From an uncultured Planctomycetaceae bacterium (GTDB taxonomy: Bacteria > Planctomycetota > Planctomycetia > Pirellulales > Pirellulaceae): a stretch of DNA of 14,205 nucleotides. Both the position numbers and the translations under genes were made by a program. Below the pieces are notes generated by a model, which worked only from the letters and a program-made list of their open reading frames with translations, was not told the origin of the DNA and did not search any database. This document shows, one piece after another, positions 6,718 to 14,205 of the stretch. The DNA lies in contig CAIXSC010000517.1 of NCBI GenBank assembly GCA_903921945.1, positions 1-14,205 on the forward strand. Direction: 5' to 3'. How positions within the stretch are numbered: the stretch's first letter is position 1; the number at the start of each line of letters is the position of its first letter.

Positions 6718-7122
6718 TCACGGCCGCTTTTCTTCCAAGATATGAACCAAGTCGCCGCCCGCTTCGCTGATCGCCTCGATCACCGGCTCGAACTGCAAAG
6801 CCTGCGACTCGCGATGCACCTTGAGGACCACCGTTCGGTCGCCCGCAGGCGCGTCGCCCAGCAGTTCTTTGACTCGCGGAGCCAACTGCGACAAGCCGAT
6901 TGGCTGCCCATTGAGGTGCAATTTGTTTTCGCTGTTGATCAGCACACTGACTCGCGTCGCGCCAGCGCTTTCAACCTTCGCGGTGGCAGCGGGCGTCCAG
7001 TTCAAATGACTGTCGTCCTGCGCTTTCGCCAGAATCACGAAGAAAATCAACAGGTTGAACGCGATGTCGCCCATCGCCACGCTCGGCACTTCGGCTTTGT
7101 GCTTCCTCGGCGGGATCTTCAC
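6718..7122 (-). CDS. exbD: ExbD/TolR-family proton-channel protein (second copy)
   Basis: This 134-residue protein has the ExbD/TolR layout: a short basic N-terminus (KIPPRKHK), one transmembrane helix (about 16-33, VAMGDIAFNLLIFFVILAK) and a periplasmic domain of about 90 residues ending HILEEKRP. Asp19 in GDIAFN occupies the position of the conserved helix Asp thought to carry the proton in ExbD and TolR. ExbD works with an ExbB pentamer to convert proton flow into force. The start is GTG at 7122, chosen because GGGAGGA (7131-7137) lies 8 nt upstream; it is only 5 nt after the stop of the first ExbD. The periplasmic part (VSVLINSENKLHLNGQPI; VVLKVHRESQALQFEPVIEAI) fits the family. It shares the helix motif with its neighbour but differs outside, so the two are old paralogues rather than a recent duplication. 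Confidence 0.88.
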   Translation of the reverse strand: MKIPPRKHKAEVPSVAMGDIAFNLLIFFVILAKAQDDSHLNWTPAATAKVESAGATRVSVLINSENKLHLNGQPIGLSQLAPRVKELLGDAPAGDRTVVLKVHRESQALQFEPVIEAISEAGGDLVHILEEKRP

Positions 7123-7127
7123 GTCGT

Positions 7128-7553
7128 CTATCCTCCCACCTGCACCGTGCGTTCTTCCTCACGCTGGATCGTCACCGTGCCTCCCGCTTCTTCGATCAGC
7201 CCCGTCACCTCGATCCAGAACGCGTAGGGCGTGTCCGGACGACTTTTAACCACCACCACGCGATCCTCGGGACGTAGCTTTCCCGACAGCAAGGTCCGCA
7301 ATCGCGGCAGCAATTCGCGTTGCGGCACTAAATCGCCATTCACAGCCGCCGTCGTCCGCGTTAACAACACCTCGACGTTCTTTGTTTGCTGCTCTTGCTT
7401 CGCCTTCTCTTCGCTTCGAGGCAACGTCTGCTTCCGCCCGCTGTCCGGCTGCACCGATGCGCAAACGAGGAAGAAAACGATCAAATTGAACGCGATATCC
7501 CCCGTCGCCACCGATGGCGGTTCCACAAGCAAATTGTTCGAGCGACGACGCAT
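7128..7553 (-). CDS. exbD: ExbD/TolR-family proton-channel protein (first copy)
   Basis: This 141-residue protein is an ExbD/TolR homologue: basic N-terminus (MRRRSNN), one helix at about 15-34 (VATGDIAFNLIVFFLVCA) with the expected Asp19, then a polar stretch (about 38-58, rich in Lys and Gln) and a periplasmic domain (VEVLLTRTTAAVNGDLVP; RVVVVKSRPDTPYAFWIEVTGLIEEAGG). It should partner the upstream ExbB-like protein. ATG 7553 is the only start: an in-frame TAG lies 15 nt upstream. No good ribosome-binding site is visible, in contrast to the copy downstream, so its translation may depend on coupling or on the unusual 211-nt leader that separates it from exbB. The stop codon lies inside the leader of the second ExbD. 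Confidence 0.88.
   Translation of the reverse strand: MRRRSNNLLVEPPSVATGDIAFNLIVFFLVCASVQPDSGRKQTLPRSEEKAKQEQQTKNVEVLLTRTTAAVNGDLVPQRELLPRLRTLLSGKLRPEDRVVVVKSRPDTPYAFWIEVTGLIEEAGGTVTIQREEERTVQVGG
7131..7137 (-). promoter_or_regulatory. Ribosome-binding site deciding the GTG start of the second ExbD
   Basis: GGGAGGA on the minus strand immediately precedes the TAG stop (7130-7128) of the first ExbD and lies 8 nt from GTG 7122. It is the strongest such site in the operon and fixes a non-ATG start. Confidence 0.8.
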
Positions 7554-7565
7554 GGTGTCTAACGG

Positions 7566-7781
7566 CTAAAGGATCGTGAATCGAGGAAAGGGCAGCGCGG
7601 GCAATGGCAATGGCATGGGCACGGGCGGAGCCGGTTTTAAGGGCAAGGGCCAAAACCGATCGACGTCTCTCAAGAGCCGCAGTGCTCCATGCTGGAGTTG
7701 TGGCAACAGGAACGAAGATCTGACGCGACGCGAGACGAGCCCATCACTTATTGTTCCTCCCGCATTACTTGCCCGCATCAC
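7566..7781 (-). CDS. Doubtful small ORF filling the ExbB-ExbD gap
   Basis: An open frame of 71 codons starts at ATG 7781 (or 7778), overlaps the last 17 bases of exbB and ends 12 nt before the first ExbD start. This geometry is what translational coupling would give. The translation has no recognised domain; its C-terminus is a Pro/Leu-rich run (LPLKPAPPVPMPLPLPALPF). A ribosome-binding site is lacking at 7781. A separate GGGAGGAA at 7754-7761 stands 9 nt before another ATG (7744) that opens a 24-codon frame ending at 7670. Either could be translated, or the gap may be untranslated. Real gene status is unsupported beyond position. Confidence 0.2.
   Translation of the reverse strand: MMRASNAGGTISDGLVSRRVRSSFLLPQLQHGALRLLRDVDRFWPLPLKPAPPVPMPLPLPALPFPRFTIL
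7632..7658. other. Hairpin in the ExbB-ExbD gap
   Basis: CGGTTTT (7632-7638) and AAAACCG (7652-7658) form a perfect 7-bp inverted repeat with a 13-nt loop of AAGGGCAAGGGCC. No T-run follows on either strand, so it is not a standard terminator. It could set exbB:exbD expression ratios by mRNA processing or pausing; this is inference. Confidence 0.35.
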
Positions 7782-8802
7782 GGCGTTGCATCGCCATTTG
7801 CAACGTGACCGTTTCGATCAACTCGCTGGCCGACTCTTCGACTTCGAGCACGAACCGGTTGATGACGCTGGTAAAGTAGTTGAACGCCATGAAGGCGGGA
7901 ATACCGACGACGAGTCCGAGCACCGTTGTGAGCAACGAGACTTTGATACCGGCCGCCGCCGCTTCAACGATATTCGTCTTGCCCATCTGCGCGACGATGT
8001 CGTCGAAGGACACCACCATCCCTTGCACCGTGCCCAAGAAGCCAAGCATCGGCGCCACGCTGGAGACGGTCGCCAGGATCGGCAAGTGGCGTTCGAGCGC
8101 CGCGACAACGTGGACGCTGTAGTCGTCCATGCCCTTCACAACTTGCTCTTCGATTTTCGCCGCGTCGTAGTCGAGACGCCGCATGACAAGGAACTTGCGG
8201 AGCCCCGCGGAAAGGATCGCGGGCACCGGGCCTTGTTCCGCATCACACTTCTTCAAAGCCTCCTCAACCCGGTCGGCCTGCAAGAGACGCTGCACTTCGT
8301 CGCGCAAGGCCGAAGTATCGGTGGTCAGCATTTTGAGGCTGCGATACCGTTCGATAATCACGCCGAAGGCGACAATCCCCAGGATCAGAATCGGCCACAT
8401 GAAGAAGCCACCCTCGATCATGTAGCCCATCGCGCCGGAGTGCATCATATCGTCGAGCAGTTGCCAGAAGCCGCCGGCGGCGTCACCGCCCGCAGCCGCC
8501 TCATCGGCATCGCTACCCGACTTGCTGTCCGACTTGCCATCCGCCTTCTCGTCGGCCTTCTCGTCGGCCTTCTCAGGGGCGGCCTTAGCGTCCGCTTTGC
8601 CAGCAGGGCCGTCGTCAGCGGCTGCCGGCGCTGTTTCGGCGAGCGCATTAGCGCCGCCCGCTTTCTTGGTGGCAGCTTTGCCTCCGGGTTCGCCCGGCGC
8701 CGTCGCGGCGGGACGGGCCCCGGACTTTTCCAATTGATCGAGCGGATCGATCTCCGGCGGCTGGGCCGGCATCAACAACAACAACGCAAACCAAGTACTC
8801 AT
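7765..8802 (-). CDS. exbB: ExbB/TolQ/MotA-family proton-channel protein with long N-terminal extension
   Basis: The 345-residue product (ATG 8802) ends in a MotA/TolQ/ExbB channel domain. Helix 1 is about 134-151 (FFMWPILILGIVAFGVII). After a cytoplasmic loop come helix 2 with the family signature VAPMLGFLGTVQGM (249-262) and helix 3 with SLLTTVLGLVVGIPAFMAFNY (about 289-309), whose Thr residues fall where ExbB and TolQ have theirs. Family proteins form a pentamer around ExbD and conduct protons. Unusual here is the N-terminus: a hydrophobic start (WFALLLLMPAQ) like a signal sequence, then about 85 residues rich in Ala, Lys, Glu and Asp with KADE repeats. ExbB proteins are usually 210-250 residues, so about 100 are extra. 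A TTG at 8811 is an in-frame alternative start; GGATTGAG is a mediocre ribosome-binding site. It begins 30 nt after the giant gene. Confidence 0.9.
   Translation of the reverse strand: MSTWFALLLLMPAQPPEIDPLDQLEKSGARPAATAPGEPGGKAATKKAGGANALAETAPAAADDGPAGKADAKAAPEKADEKADEKADGKSDSKSGSDADEAAAGGDAAGGFWQLLDDMMHSGAMGYMIEGGFFMWPILILGIVAFGVIIERYRSLKMLTTDTSALRDEVQRLLQADRVEEALKKCDAEQGPVPAILSAGLRKFLVMRRLDYDAAKIEEQVVKGMDDYSVHVVAALERHLPILATVSSVAPMLGFLGTVQGMVVSFDDIVAQMGKTNIVEAAAAGIKVSLLTTVLGLVVGIPAFMAFNYFTSVINRFVLEVEESASELIETVTLQMAMQRRDAGK
8543..8574 (-). repeat. 12-bp tandem repeat encoding KADE units in ExbB
   Basis: The plus strand shows two full units of GCCTTCTCGTCG (8543-8554, 8555-8566) and a partial third (8567-8574). 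They encode the EKADEKADEKAD run in the disordered extension of the ExbB-like protein. Copy number is likely variable between strains. Confidence 0.8.
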
Positions 8803-8832
8803 GATGCTCAATCCAAGTTGTGATGCGCGGGA

Positions 8833-11800
8833 TTACTCGTCCACGCTGTTGGCTTCCGCCTCGAACTGCTGAAGCATTTCGGGAAGGGCGAGACGGCCGC
8901 GGGCATACTTGGCCGCTTCGCTGGCTGGGAAGTCCCAGCGGCAGCGGTTGTAGCGGCGGAACGCCTCGAGGTTATTCGCGCCCAAACGGAAGCTCTCGCC
9001 GGACCAGAACAAGGCGTCCGCCGCCAAGGCGTCGTCCGGGAAGATCTTGCCAAAACGGTCAAACGATTGGCCGGCCTTCGCGTACTGCTTGGCCTTGTAG
9101 TAGCACTGTCCAACGCGGAACGCCATCCGCGGCGCGTACTGATGGCCGTTGTACCGTTCGAGGAACTTCTCCCCGACCTGGGCGGCGATTGGGAAATTCT
9201 CCGCCTTGTAGAAGTAGTCGCTGATTCGAATCATCACGTTCGGGATCAAGGCGCTCTTCGGATGGGTGGCGGCGAGCGTCACATACGCCTCCAACGCTTG
9301 ATCGAACGCGCCCGCCTCTTCGTGGCATTGCGCCAGCTTGTACTGCGCGTCCGCGGCCAACGGATGGTCGGCGTACTGCCGCAGAATAAGCTCGTAGGAT
9401 CGAATCGCTTCGTCGAACTGCGACAGTTCCTGGGCGAACTGCCCCAGCAGGTAAGCGATTCGCGGAGCGTACTTCGGATCGGGGTAATCCTCCATCACTT
9501 CCCGCAAGACGCGGCGACCGGCTTCCAGATCGGCGTTCTTCTCCTCGACCCGTTCCAGCGTTTTGTGGCTCTTGAACAGTTCGAAGTAGCTTTCGGCCAC
9601 CCGGAATTTCGTTTCCACAGCCAGCGTTTCGTTGTTGAACGCCTTGGTGAACGCCGACACCAAACCGTCCGTGCCGACCACAACCGGCAGATCCAGCACC
9701 TGTTCATGTCGTCCCGTTTCGGTGCTCGCCAAATCGTCGATGTAGCGCACGTGAACCATGTCACCGAAATAGGTTTCGATGATCGGGTCGACGGCCGCCA
9801 CATTGTTCGGCGTCGGCTTTTCCACGGCCTTCAGCGTCATCGAGCCGGTGAAAATACCGCTGTGGGCCAGGGTTTCGTCGAGCTTGACCGATTCCTTTTC
9901 GCCCAAGTCGGTTGTCACTTCAATCGTGACCGAATCGCGAGCGTCGGACACGTCGTGATCCGGATCGACCACGCGAACGAACAGCTTTTCACCGACGTGC
10001 AACTGAATGACGTCCTTCTCGTATTCGCGATCGGTGCAGGCCAGTTCGCCCTGCGAGACGAGACGCGCCTTGGCAGCCAAGTCGGCCGCCTTGCCATCCG
10101 GCCGCAGTTCATCCTCGTAAACGCCCTGAATGATGTCCTTGCCCGACAAGTTCAACACGCGAGTGACGAGGTTCGAGCCGAGCTTCGCCGAGGCGTCGTC
10201 TTCGAGTCGAACGCGTCCCAACAGTCCGCGTGGCATGTCGGCGGTCAACGGCACCACCGCCGGGCTGCTCTTTCCGCCAAGCTGCATGATCACTTGGCCG
10301 ATGAAGCGGCCCTCTTCCAAAGCCCGCGTCAATTGCAGATCGCCTGGCGTGTTCGTGAGCGCGCCGGAAATCACGCAGTCCACATCCACCGTGGACCCGT
10401 CGGTGGTGGCGAGCGTCACCTTTACCGTGCTGCGGCTGTCCTTCGCGGCGTCGGGATCGATGACTTCGACCGCGAGCGGCGCTTCGAACGCCACGCCCGC
10501 TGTCTCTTGCGAGTCATCCGGCGCCAGGTAGGTGAACTGCGGCGGCCCCTTCACACCGGGCGGGAGCGGTGTGACCCGCGACCGCAAGATGCGAATCCGC
10601 CCCTCGGACGGTTCATTCACAAACACGACCGACTCGCGCGGAACCGCATGGCCGGGGAATGTGTTTTGCGTATCGATGTAACGCAGGTACAAGCGGTCGC
10701 CCGGCTTCACCGGTATAGGCTTGTCGGGATTGCTGTCAGGCGTCGGATTCTCGCCGCCCGCCGTATTCACCCGCGGAGCAGCCGCGCCACTCGTGGTGCT
10801 TGCGGACGCCGCTTTGCCGGCCGACTTGCCGGTTGCCTTCCCCGGCGCCTTGCCATCCTTGCCCGCTGGCTTTGGCGCGGGTGGCAGCAAGCTGGCCGTG
10901 TCGACTTCCTTGGTGAAGATCCCGGTGTAACTGTCGGTTTCGGTCGCCACGAGATCGATCGGGTCGTTGTCATTGAGCAACACTTGGAAACGAACCGTGT
11001 CACGTTGGTCCGTGCGATCTTCGTCGTAGTCGACGATCTCGAAGATCACGCGTTCGCCTGGCTCGATCCGAATCAATTCCTTGCGAACTGTCTGCACGGC
11101 GCCGCCGTCGCTACGCAGGAAGTCGTACGCGATCGGGCTGGTTTTGGCGTCGTGATAGGTCGCGGTAAGCTTGCCGACCAGCAGTTGACTGCCGGCCGAC
11201 TCCGACTGGCCGATCTCATCGGTGTAGGCGGCCGTGACCGTGTCGCCACCGGCGATTTCGAGCACATTGTTGTTGGCAAGCGACAGCACGTCGGTCTTGG
11301 TCGGCACATACACGTCGCTGGCGCGGGCCCCGGCGACTTCCACATGGCTGATCGCGACCGCTTCCCCGCGGTACTCGCGGCATATAAATCGCGTGTATCG
11401 CAACGGCACGGACGGGAAACGGAATTCCCAATCCGTTTCGGCGACGATCACGCTGGCTCCTTGAGCCGGCTTGAGCGTCACGCCGCGCAAGTCCATCAGG
11501 CCGGCGCCCTTGATCTCGATTGGCTTGAGCGCGAGCGTCTGGGGCCCCGCCGCATCCACGAGAACCGTGCCGATCTTGACGATTTGGAATTTGTCAGCGC
11601 CCGCCGTGTCGGCCACCACCGCTCGGAGCGTTTGGCGTCCGAGTTCCAGTTGCACCGCACCACCAGCGCCCGCGTGGGCGTAGTTCAACCACACTTCGTA
11701 CGCGCCGGCGGTGGTAACCGGGAAATCCCAGTGAACCCAGTCTTCGGGAGAATTCCAATTGGCAAGCTTGTCGGAGCCGGCGGCAACGCCGAATGTCTCC

Positions 11801-14205
11801 GTTTTCTTATGGACCTGAGCAGCCGCCGCTTTCAAGTCGAGCACCGCTCCCGACATCGCGCCGCTCGCGACGCGCGTCGCGGCGAGCTTGGTGTCGAAGT
11901 CGGCTTTGCGGAACGGAGCCAAGGTGACTTGGGACTTGTTCAAGTCGGCTCGGGCCCAGACGGCTGTTACCGGTTGGGAAGCGGCAGCGGTCGCCGCGAA
12001 CACGGTCAGGTCGTGAGTTCCGGCCGAGAGCCAGATGTCGGCGGAGCGACCTCCTGGGCCGAGCGGCAATTCCATGCGGCCGTCGATCACGATCGCGGTC
12101 AGGACGCCGTCGACGCGAATCCGCGCGGCTCCGTCGCGGGGCTGGGCGAGTTTGCCATTCCAAATCACCGACGCCGGCCGCTTGGCTTGATCGCTTTCGT
12201 CCTCCAGTTTCCAAGCCAATTCCTCGACGACTTCGTCGGAGATTGGCTGGGCGTTCTTGGTTACCGCCACGATCTGCGACCATTGGGTAGCCTGGGTCAG
12301 ATTGCTGGCGTAGACGCGTTGACGCATCGCGCCATACTCGCCGGCCACCGGTTCGACCTCGGGTTCGGGCGGATTGGACATGAGCCGGAACCAGAACTCG
12401 CCGTCCTGGCTGCCGAGCAGTTCGCCACGCACGGGCGAATTCTTGGCGGCGTTCGGGGTCGACAGTTTCACGCGACTGACCGATCGCAAATCCTTCAAAT
12501 CGATGGTCAGCAACTTCGGCGTGGCGCCGTCCGGAGCGCTCATCCAGAAGGTTGTCGGATCGCGGTCGATCGCCATCAACGGATTGTGGTCGATGGCCGT
12601 ATCGCTGGCTCGCGCGCCGGCCGGCAGTTCGCCGGTCATCGCCGTGCCTTCGAACAAGCCGGTGTGCGGGCCCGTTTCCACAAGCTTCACTTGAACTTGG
12701 TCACCGCTGTCGGCTGACAGCTTCACCGTGACTTCGTCGGGGTCGTTGTTCAGATCGCGGTCTGGATCGCGAACTCGCAAGTAAACCGTATTGCCCGGCT
12801 TGATCTGATTCTCCGGCCGGAACTGCGAGACCCGTTTGTCACCATCTTCCTCGTTCGCTTTGGCTTCGTCCTCCAACTGTTGGCTGAACGAACGGGACGC
12901 CTTGTCGACGATCTTGCTGCTCGAGACATCCAGACGCCCATCCGCCGCGACACGGATTTCAACGTCCGACAACGGCACATTGCGGAACTCGGCTTTGAAT
13001 TCGGCCGGGTAGTCGCATTTGATGGTGTCACGGCCGCTGAGTTGCAACACGGAGTCGTTCTTCGTGGCGCTACCGAGACGCGTTTCGAGATCCACGCGGA
13101 ACAGGCCTTTGCCCGCTCCCGAACTGGTCAAGAAGATGACCTCGCTGTCGCCGCCCGGCTCCGTGGTGACTTGCACGGGGATCCGGTTGTGGCCGCGGCT
13201 GATCCCCAGGTCGCTGTCATGCACGACGATCGACAAAGGCTGTCCGGGCACATGGCGGCGTTTGCTATTGCGGCCGAGGCGGCCGACGGTGCGGAGCAGG
13301 TTGAGCTGGTCCATGTAGCGTTCCTCGGAGCCGTAGACCTCGGCCAAACCGAACAGGGCTTGGTTGGCGAGTTCCACGTTGGGAACGCGTTCGAGCACGC
13401 CGCGGAAGATATCGCGAGCGTCTTCACGGTCGCCACGACGGAAAGCGAGCACGCCACGGAGGAATTCGGCGCGGACGACAACGTCGGCTTCGGGATGGCG
13501 GGCGAGCCGTTCGAAGACAAGTTCAGCTTGATCAAACACCTTTTGCGCGAGGAACGTCTCGCCGGTGCCGAATTCGGCTTCGATCGCTTGCGGGGTGTTC
13601 GGATAGCGATTGACAACGGTCGTGTACTCGTTGCGGGCCACATCGTAGCGTTGGGCTTTGAAGAAGTTTTTGGCGAGCAGCAGTTGGACTCGCGCCTTGT
13701 TGGCGTCGTCCACCTGTTTCGACTCGGCGTTCTTCACGATCCAGCCACGCAGCAGTTCCTCGACTCGATCGTGGTTCTCGTCGCCACCGGCGGCGATCAG
13801 CCGATCGCAGACAAAGGTCACCAGATCGACGGGCAGTTCGGGAACGTTCGCCGCGAACAATTGTTGGTTGGCGGCGTAGGCGTCGAATGCGAGACGCTCG
13901 TCGCCCAATCGCAAGTACAACGTCGCTTGGAAGAGCGGCGCGAGCGGGCTGTTATCGTCGAGCGTCAACCCGACCGCCCCCATCCGCGCGTAACTTTGCG
14001 TCACAATATCCCGTCCCGTTTTCTTCCGGGCTTCATCCACGTTCGGGATGTTGGCGAGCATGCCTGACGCGACTGTGGCGGCGGCGACGTAGTCCTTCCG
14101 CTCCAGCGCGGCTTGAGCGAACGGCGCCATTCGGTCCCAGTCGTACCATTCGTTGCCGACCGCGCGAGTGGCCTCGCGATAGGCGAGCAACCGGGCCATC
14201 GGCGA
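8833..14205 (-). CDS. Giant TPR and beta-sandwich surface protein, 5' end outside the window
   Basis: At least 1788 residues are in view. The frame is open to the right edge and the Met at 14199 has no special support, so the true start and any signal peptide lie outside. Numbered from that Met: TPR-like helices at 1-310; beta-sandwich repeats at about 322-518; a discoidin (F5/8 type C)-like module at about 530-645 (AIDRDPTTFWMS, LLTIDLKDL, LGSQDGEFWF); a PA14-like stretch at about 660-770 (IDGRMELPLG, IWLSAGTHDLTVF); a CBM6/35-like module at about 800-912 (WVHWDFPVTTAGAYEVWLNY); more beta-sandwich repeats at 975-1490, with an Ala/Lys/Gly linker at about 1107-1160; and regular CpoB/YbgF-like TPRs at 1530-1770 (AIRSYELILRQYADHPLAADA). 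The modules suggest extracytoplasmic carbohydrate or protein binding. It is 30 nt upstream of exbB and probably works with that channel. Module names are from pattern recognition; the TPR ends are surest. Confidence 0.82.
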   Translation of the reverse strand, partial: SPMARLLAYREATRAVGNEWYDWDRMAPFAQAALERKDYVAAATVASGMLANIPNVDEARKKTGRDIVTQSYARMGAVGLTLDDNSPLAPLFQATLYLRLGDERLAFDAYAANQQLFAANVPELPVDLVTFVCDRLIAAGGDENHDRVEELLRGWIVKNAESKQVDDANKARVQLLLAKNFFKAQRYDVARNEYTTVVNRYPNTPQAIEAEFGTGETFLAQKVFDQAELVFERLARHPEADVVVRAEFLRGVLAFRRGDREDARDIFRGVLERVPNVELANQALFGLAEVYGSEERYMDQLNLLRTVGRLGRNSKRRHVPGQPLSIVVHDSDLGISRGHNRIPVQVTTEPGGDSEVIFLTSSGAGKGLFRVDLETRLGSATKNDSVLQLSGRDTIKCDYPAEFKAEFRNVPLSDVEIRVAADGRLDVSSSKIVDKASRSFSQQLEDEAKANEEDGDKRVSQFRPENQIKPGNTVYLRVRDPDRDLNNDPDEVTVKLSADSGDQVQVKLVETGPHTGLFEGTAMTGELPAGARASDTAIDHNPLMAIDRDPTTFWMSAPDGATPKLLTIDLKDLRSVSRVKLSTPNAAKNSPVRGELLGSQDGEFWFRLMSNPPEPEVEPVAGEYGAMRQRVYASNLTQATQWSQIVAVTKNAQPISDEVVEELAWKLEDESDQAKRPASVIWNGKLAQPRDGAARIRVDGVLTAIVIDGRMELPLGPGGRSADIWLSAGTHDLTVFAATAAASQPVTAVWARADLNKSQVTLAPFRKADFDTKLAATRVASGAMSGAVLDLKAAAAQVHKKTETFGVAAGSDKLANWNSPEDWVHWDFPVTTAGAYEVWLNYAHAGAGGAVQLELGRQTLRAVVADTAGADKFQIVKIGTVLVDAAGPQTLALKPIEIKGAGLMDLRGVTLKPAQGASVIVAETDWEFRFPSVPLRYTRFICREYRGEAVAISHVEVAGARASDVYVPTKTDVLSLANNNVLEIAGGDTVTAAYTDEIGQSESAGSQLLVGKLTATYHDAKTSPIAYDFLRSDGGAVQTVRKELIRIEPGERVIFEIVDYDEDRTDQRDTVRFQVLLNDNDPIDLVATETDSYTGIFTKEVDTASLLPPAPKPAGKDGKAPGKATGKSAGKAASASTTSGAAAPRVNTAGGENPTPDSNPDKPIPVKPGDRLYLRYIDTQNTFPGHAVPRESVVFVNEPSEGRIRILRSRVTPLPPGVKGPPQFTYLAPDDSQETAGVAFEAPLAVEVIDPDAAKDSRSTVKVTLATTDGSTVDVDCVISGALTNTPGDLQLTRALEEGRFIGQVIMQLGGKSSPAVVPLTADMPRGLLGRVRLEDDASAKLGSNLVTRVLNLSGKDIIQGVYEDELRPDGKAADLAAKARLVSQGELACTDREYEKDVIQLHVGEKLFVRVVDPDHDVSDARDSVTIEVTTDLGEKESVKLDETLAHSGIFTGSMTLKAVEKPTPNNVAAVDPIIETYFGDMVHVRYIDDLASTETGRHEQVLDLPVVVGTDGLVSAFTKAFNNETLAVETKFRVAESYFELFKSHKTLERVEEKNADLEAGRRVLREVMEDYPDPKYAPRIAYLLGQFAQELSQFDEAIRSYELILRQYADHPLAADAQYKLAQCHEEAGAFDQALEAYVTLAATHPKSALIPNVMIRISDYFYKAENFPIAAQVGEKFLERYNGHQYAPRMAFRVGQCYYKAKQYAKAGQSFDRFGKIFPDDALAADALFWSGESFRLGANNLEAFRRYNRCRWDFPASEAAKYARGRLALPEMLQQFEAEANSVDE

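Noticed and set aside
7576..8823. Plus-strand open frame of 415 codons with a Gly-rich start
   Set aside because: Antisense to the ExbB channel domain; no ribosome-binding site and no recognisable motif.
9067..12717. Plus-strand open frame of 1216 codons inside the giant gene
   Set aside because: It is antisense to a clearly coding frame with TPR and beta-sandwich motifs. Its translation is rich in His, Arg and Gly with no domain, as expected from complementing GC-biased third positions.
12880..14067. Plus-strand open frame of 395 codons
   Set aside because: Antisense shadow of the N-terminal TPR part of the giant protein.

Overview
The window reads as high-GC chromosomal DNA from a planctomycete, most likely of the Pirellulales type. 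This is inferred from gene content: an ExbB/ExbD set with a long low-complexity ExbB extension, a DUF4159 protein, very large TPR/beta-sandwich surface proteins and wide GC-rich spacers. No rRNA or taxonomic marker is present, so the assignment is a judgement.

Left part (1-2376). At the left edge a minus-strand gene starts at base 132 and runs out of the window; only its signal peptide and first mature residues are visible. A roughly 550-base spacer follows, with three 9-bp iterations near 433-459. Two plus-strand genes come next and are probably co-transcribed: a DksA/TraR-type C4 zinc-finger regulator (689-1135) and an HtrA/DegP-like serine protease with one PDZ domain (1186-2376).

Middle spacer (2377-2595). 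The plus-strand pair meets a long minus-strand operon here. The spacer holds a hairpin that could act as a bidirectional terminator and a two-copy 36-bp direct repeat.

Right part (2596-14205, all minus strand). In order of transcription: a giant protein of more than 1788 residues (TPR ends, beta-sandwich repeats, discoidin/PA14/CBM-like core), entering from beyond the right edge; an ExbB/TolQ/MotA proton-channel protein with a long disordered extension; two adjacent ExbD/TolR proteins; a 164-residue single-helix protein with a disordered tail; a five-helix DUF4159 protein; and a 638-residue membrane-anchored or secreted TPR protein. Most spacings are short (5, 11, 22, 30 nt) and two ribosome-binding sites overlap or abut the preceding stop codon, so these genes very probably form one operon. 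The exceptions are a 211-nt ExbB-ExbD gap and an 81-nt gap before the DUF4159 gene.

Together the operon looks like a proton-motive-force-driven envelope machine: an ExbB stator with two different ExbD partners and large repeat-rich proteins outside the inner membrane, with no recognisable TonB, TolA or TonB-dependent receptor in view. What it moves, assembles or senses cannot be read from the sequence. This operon is the most interesting content of the window.
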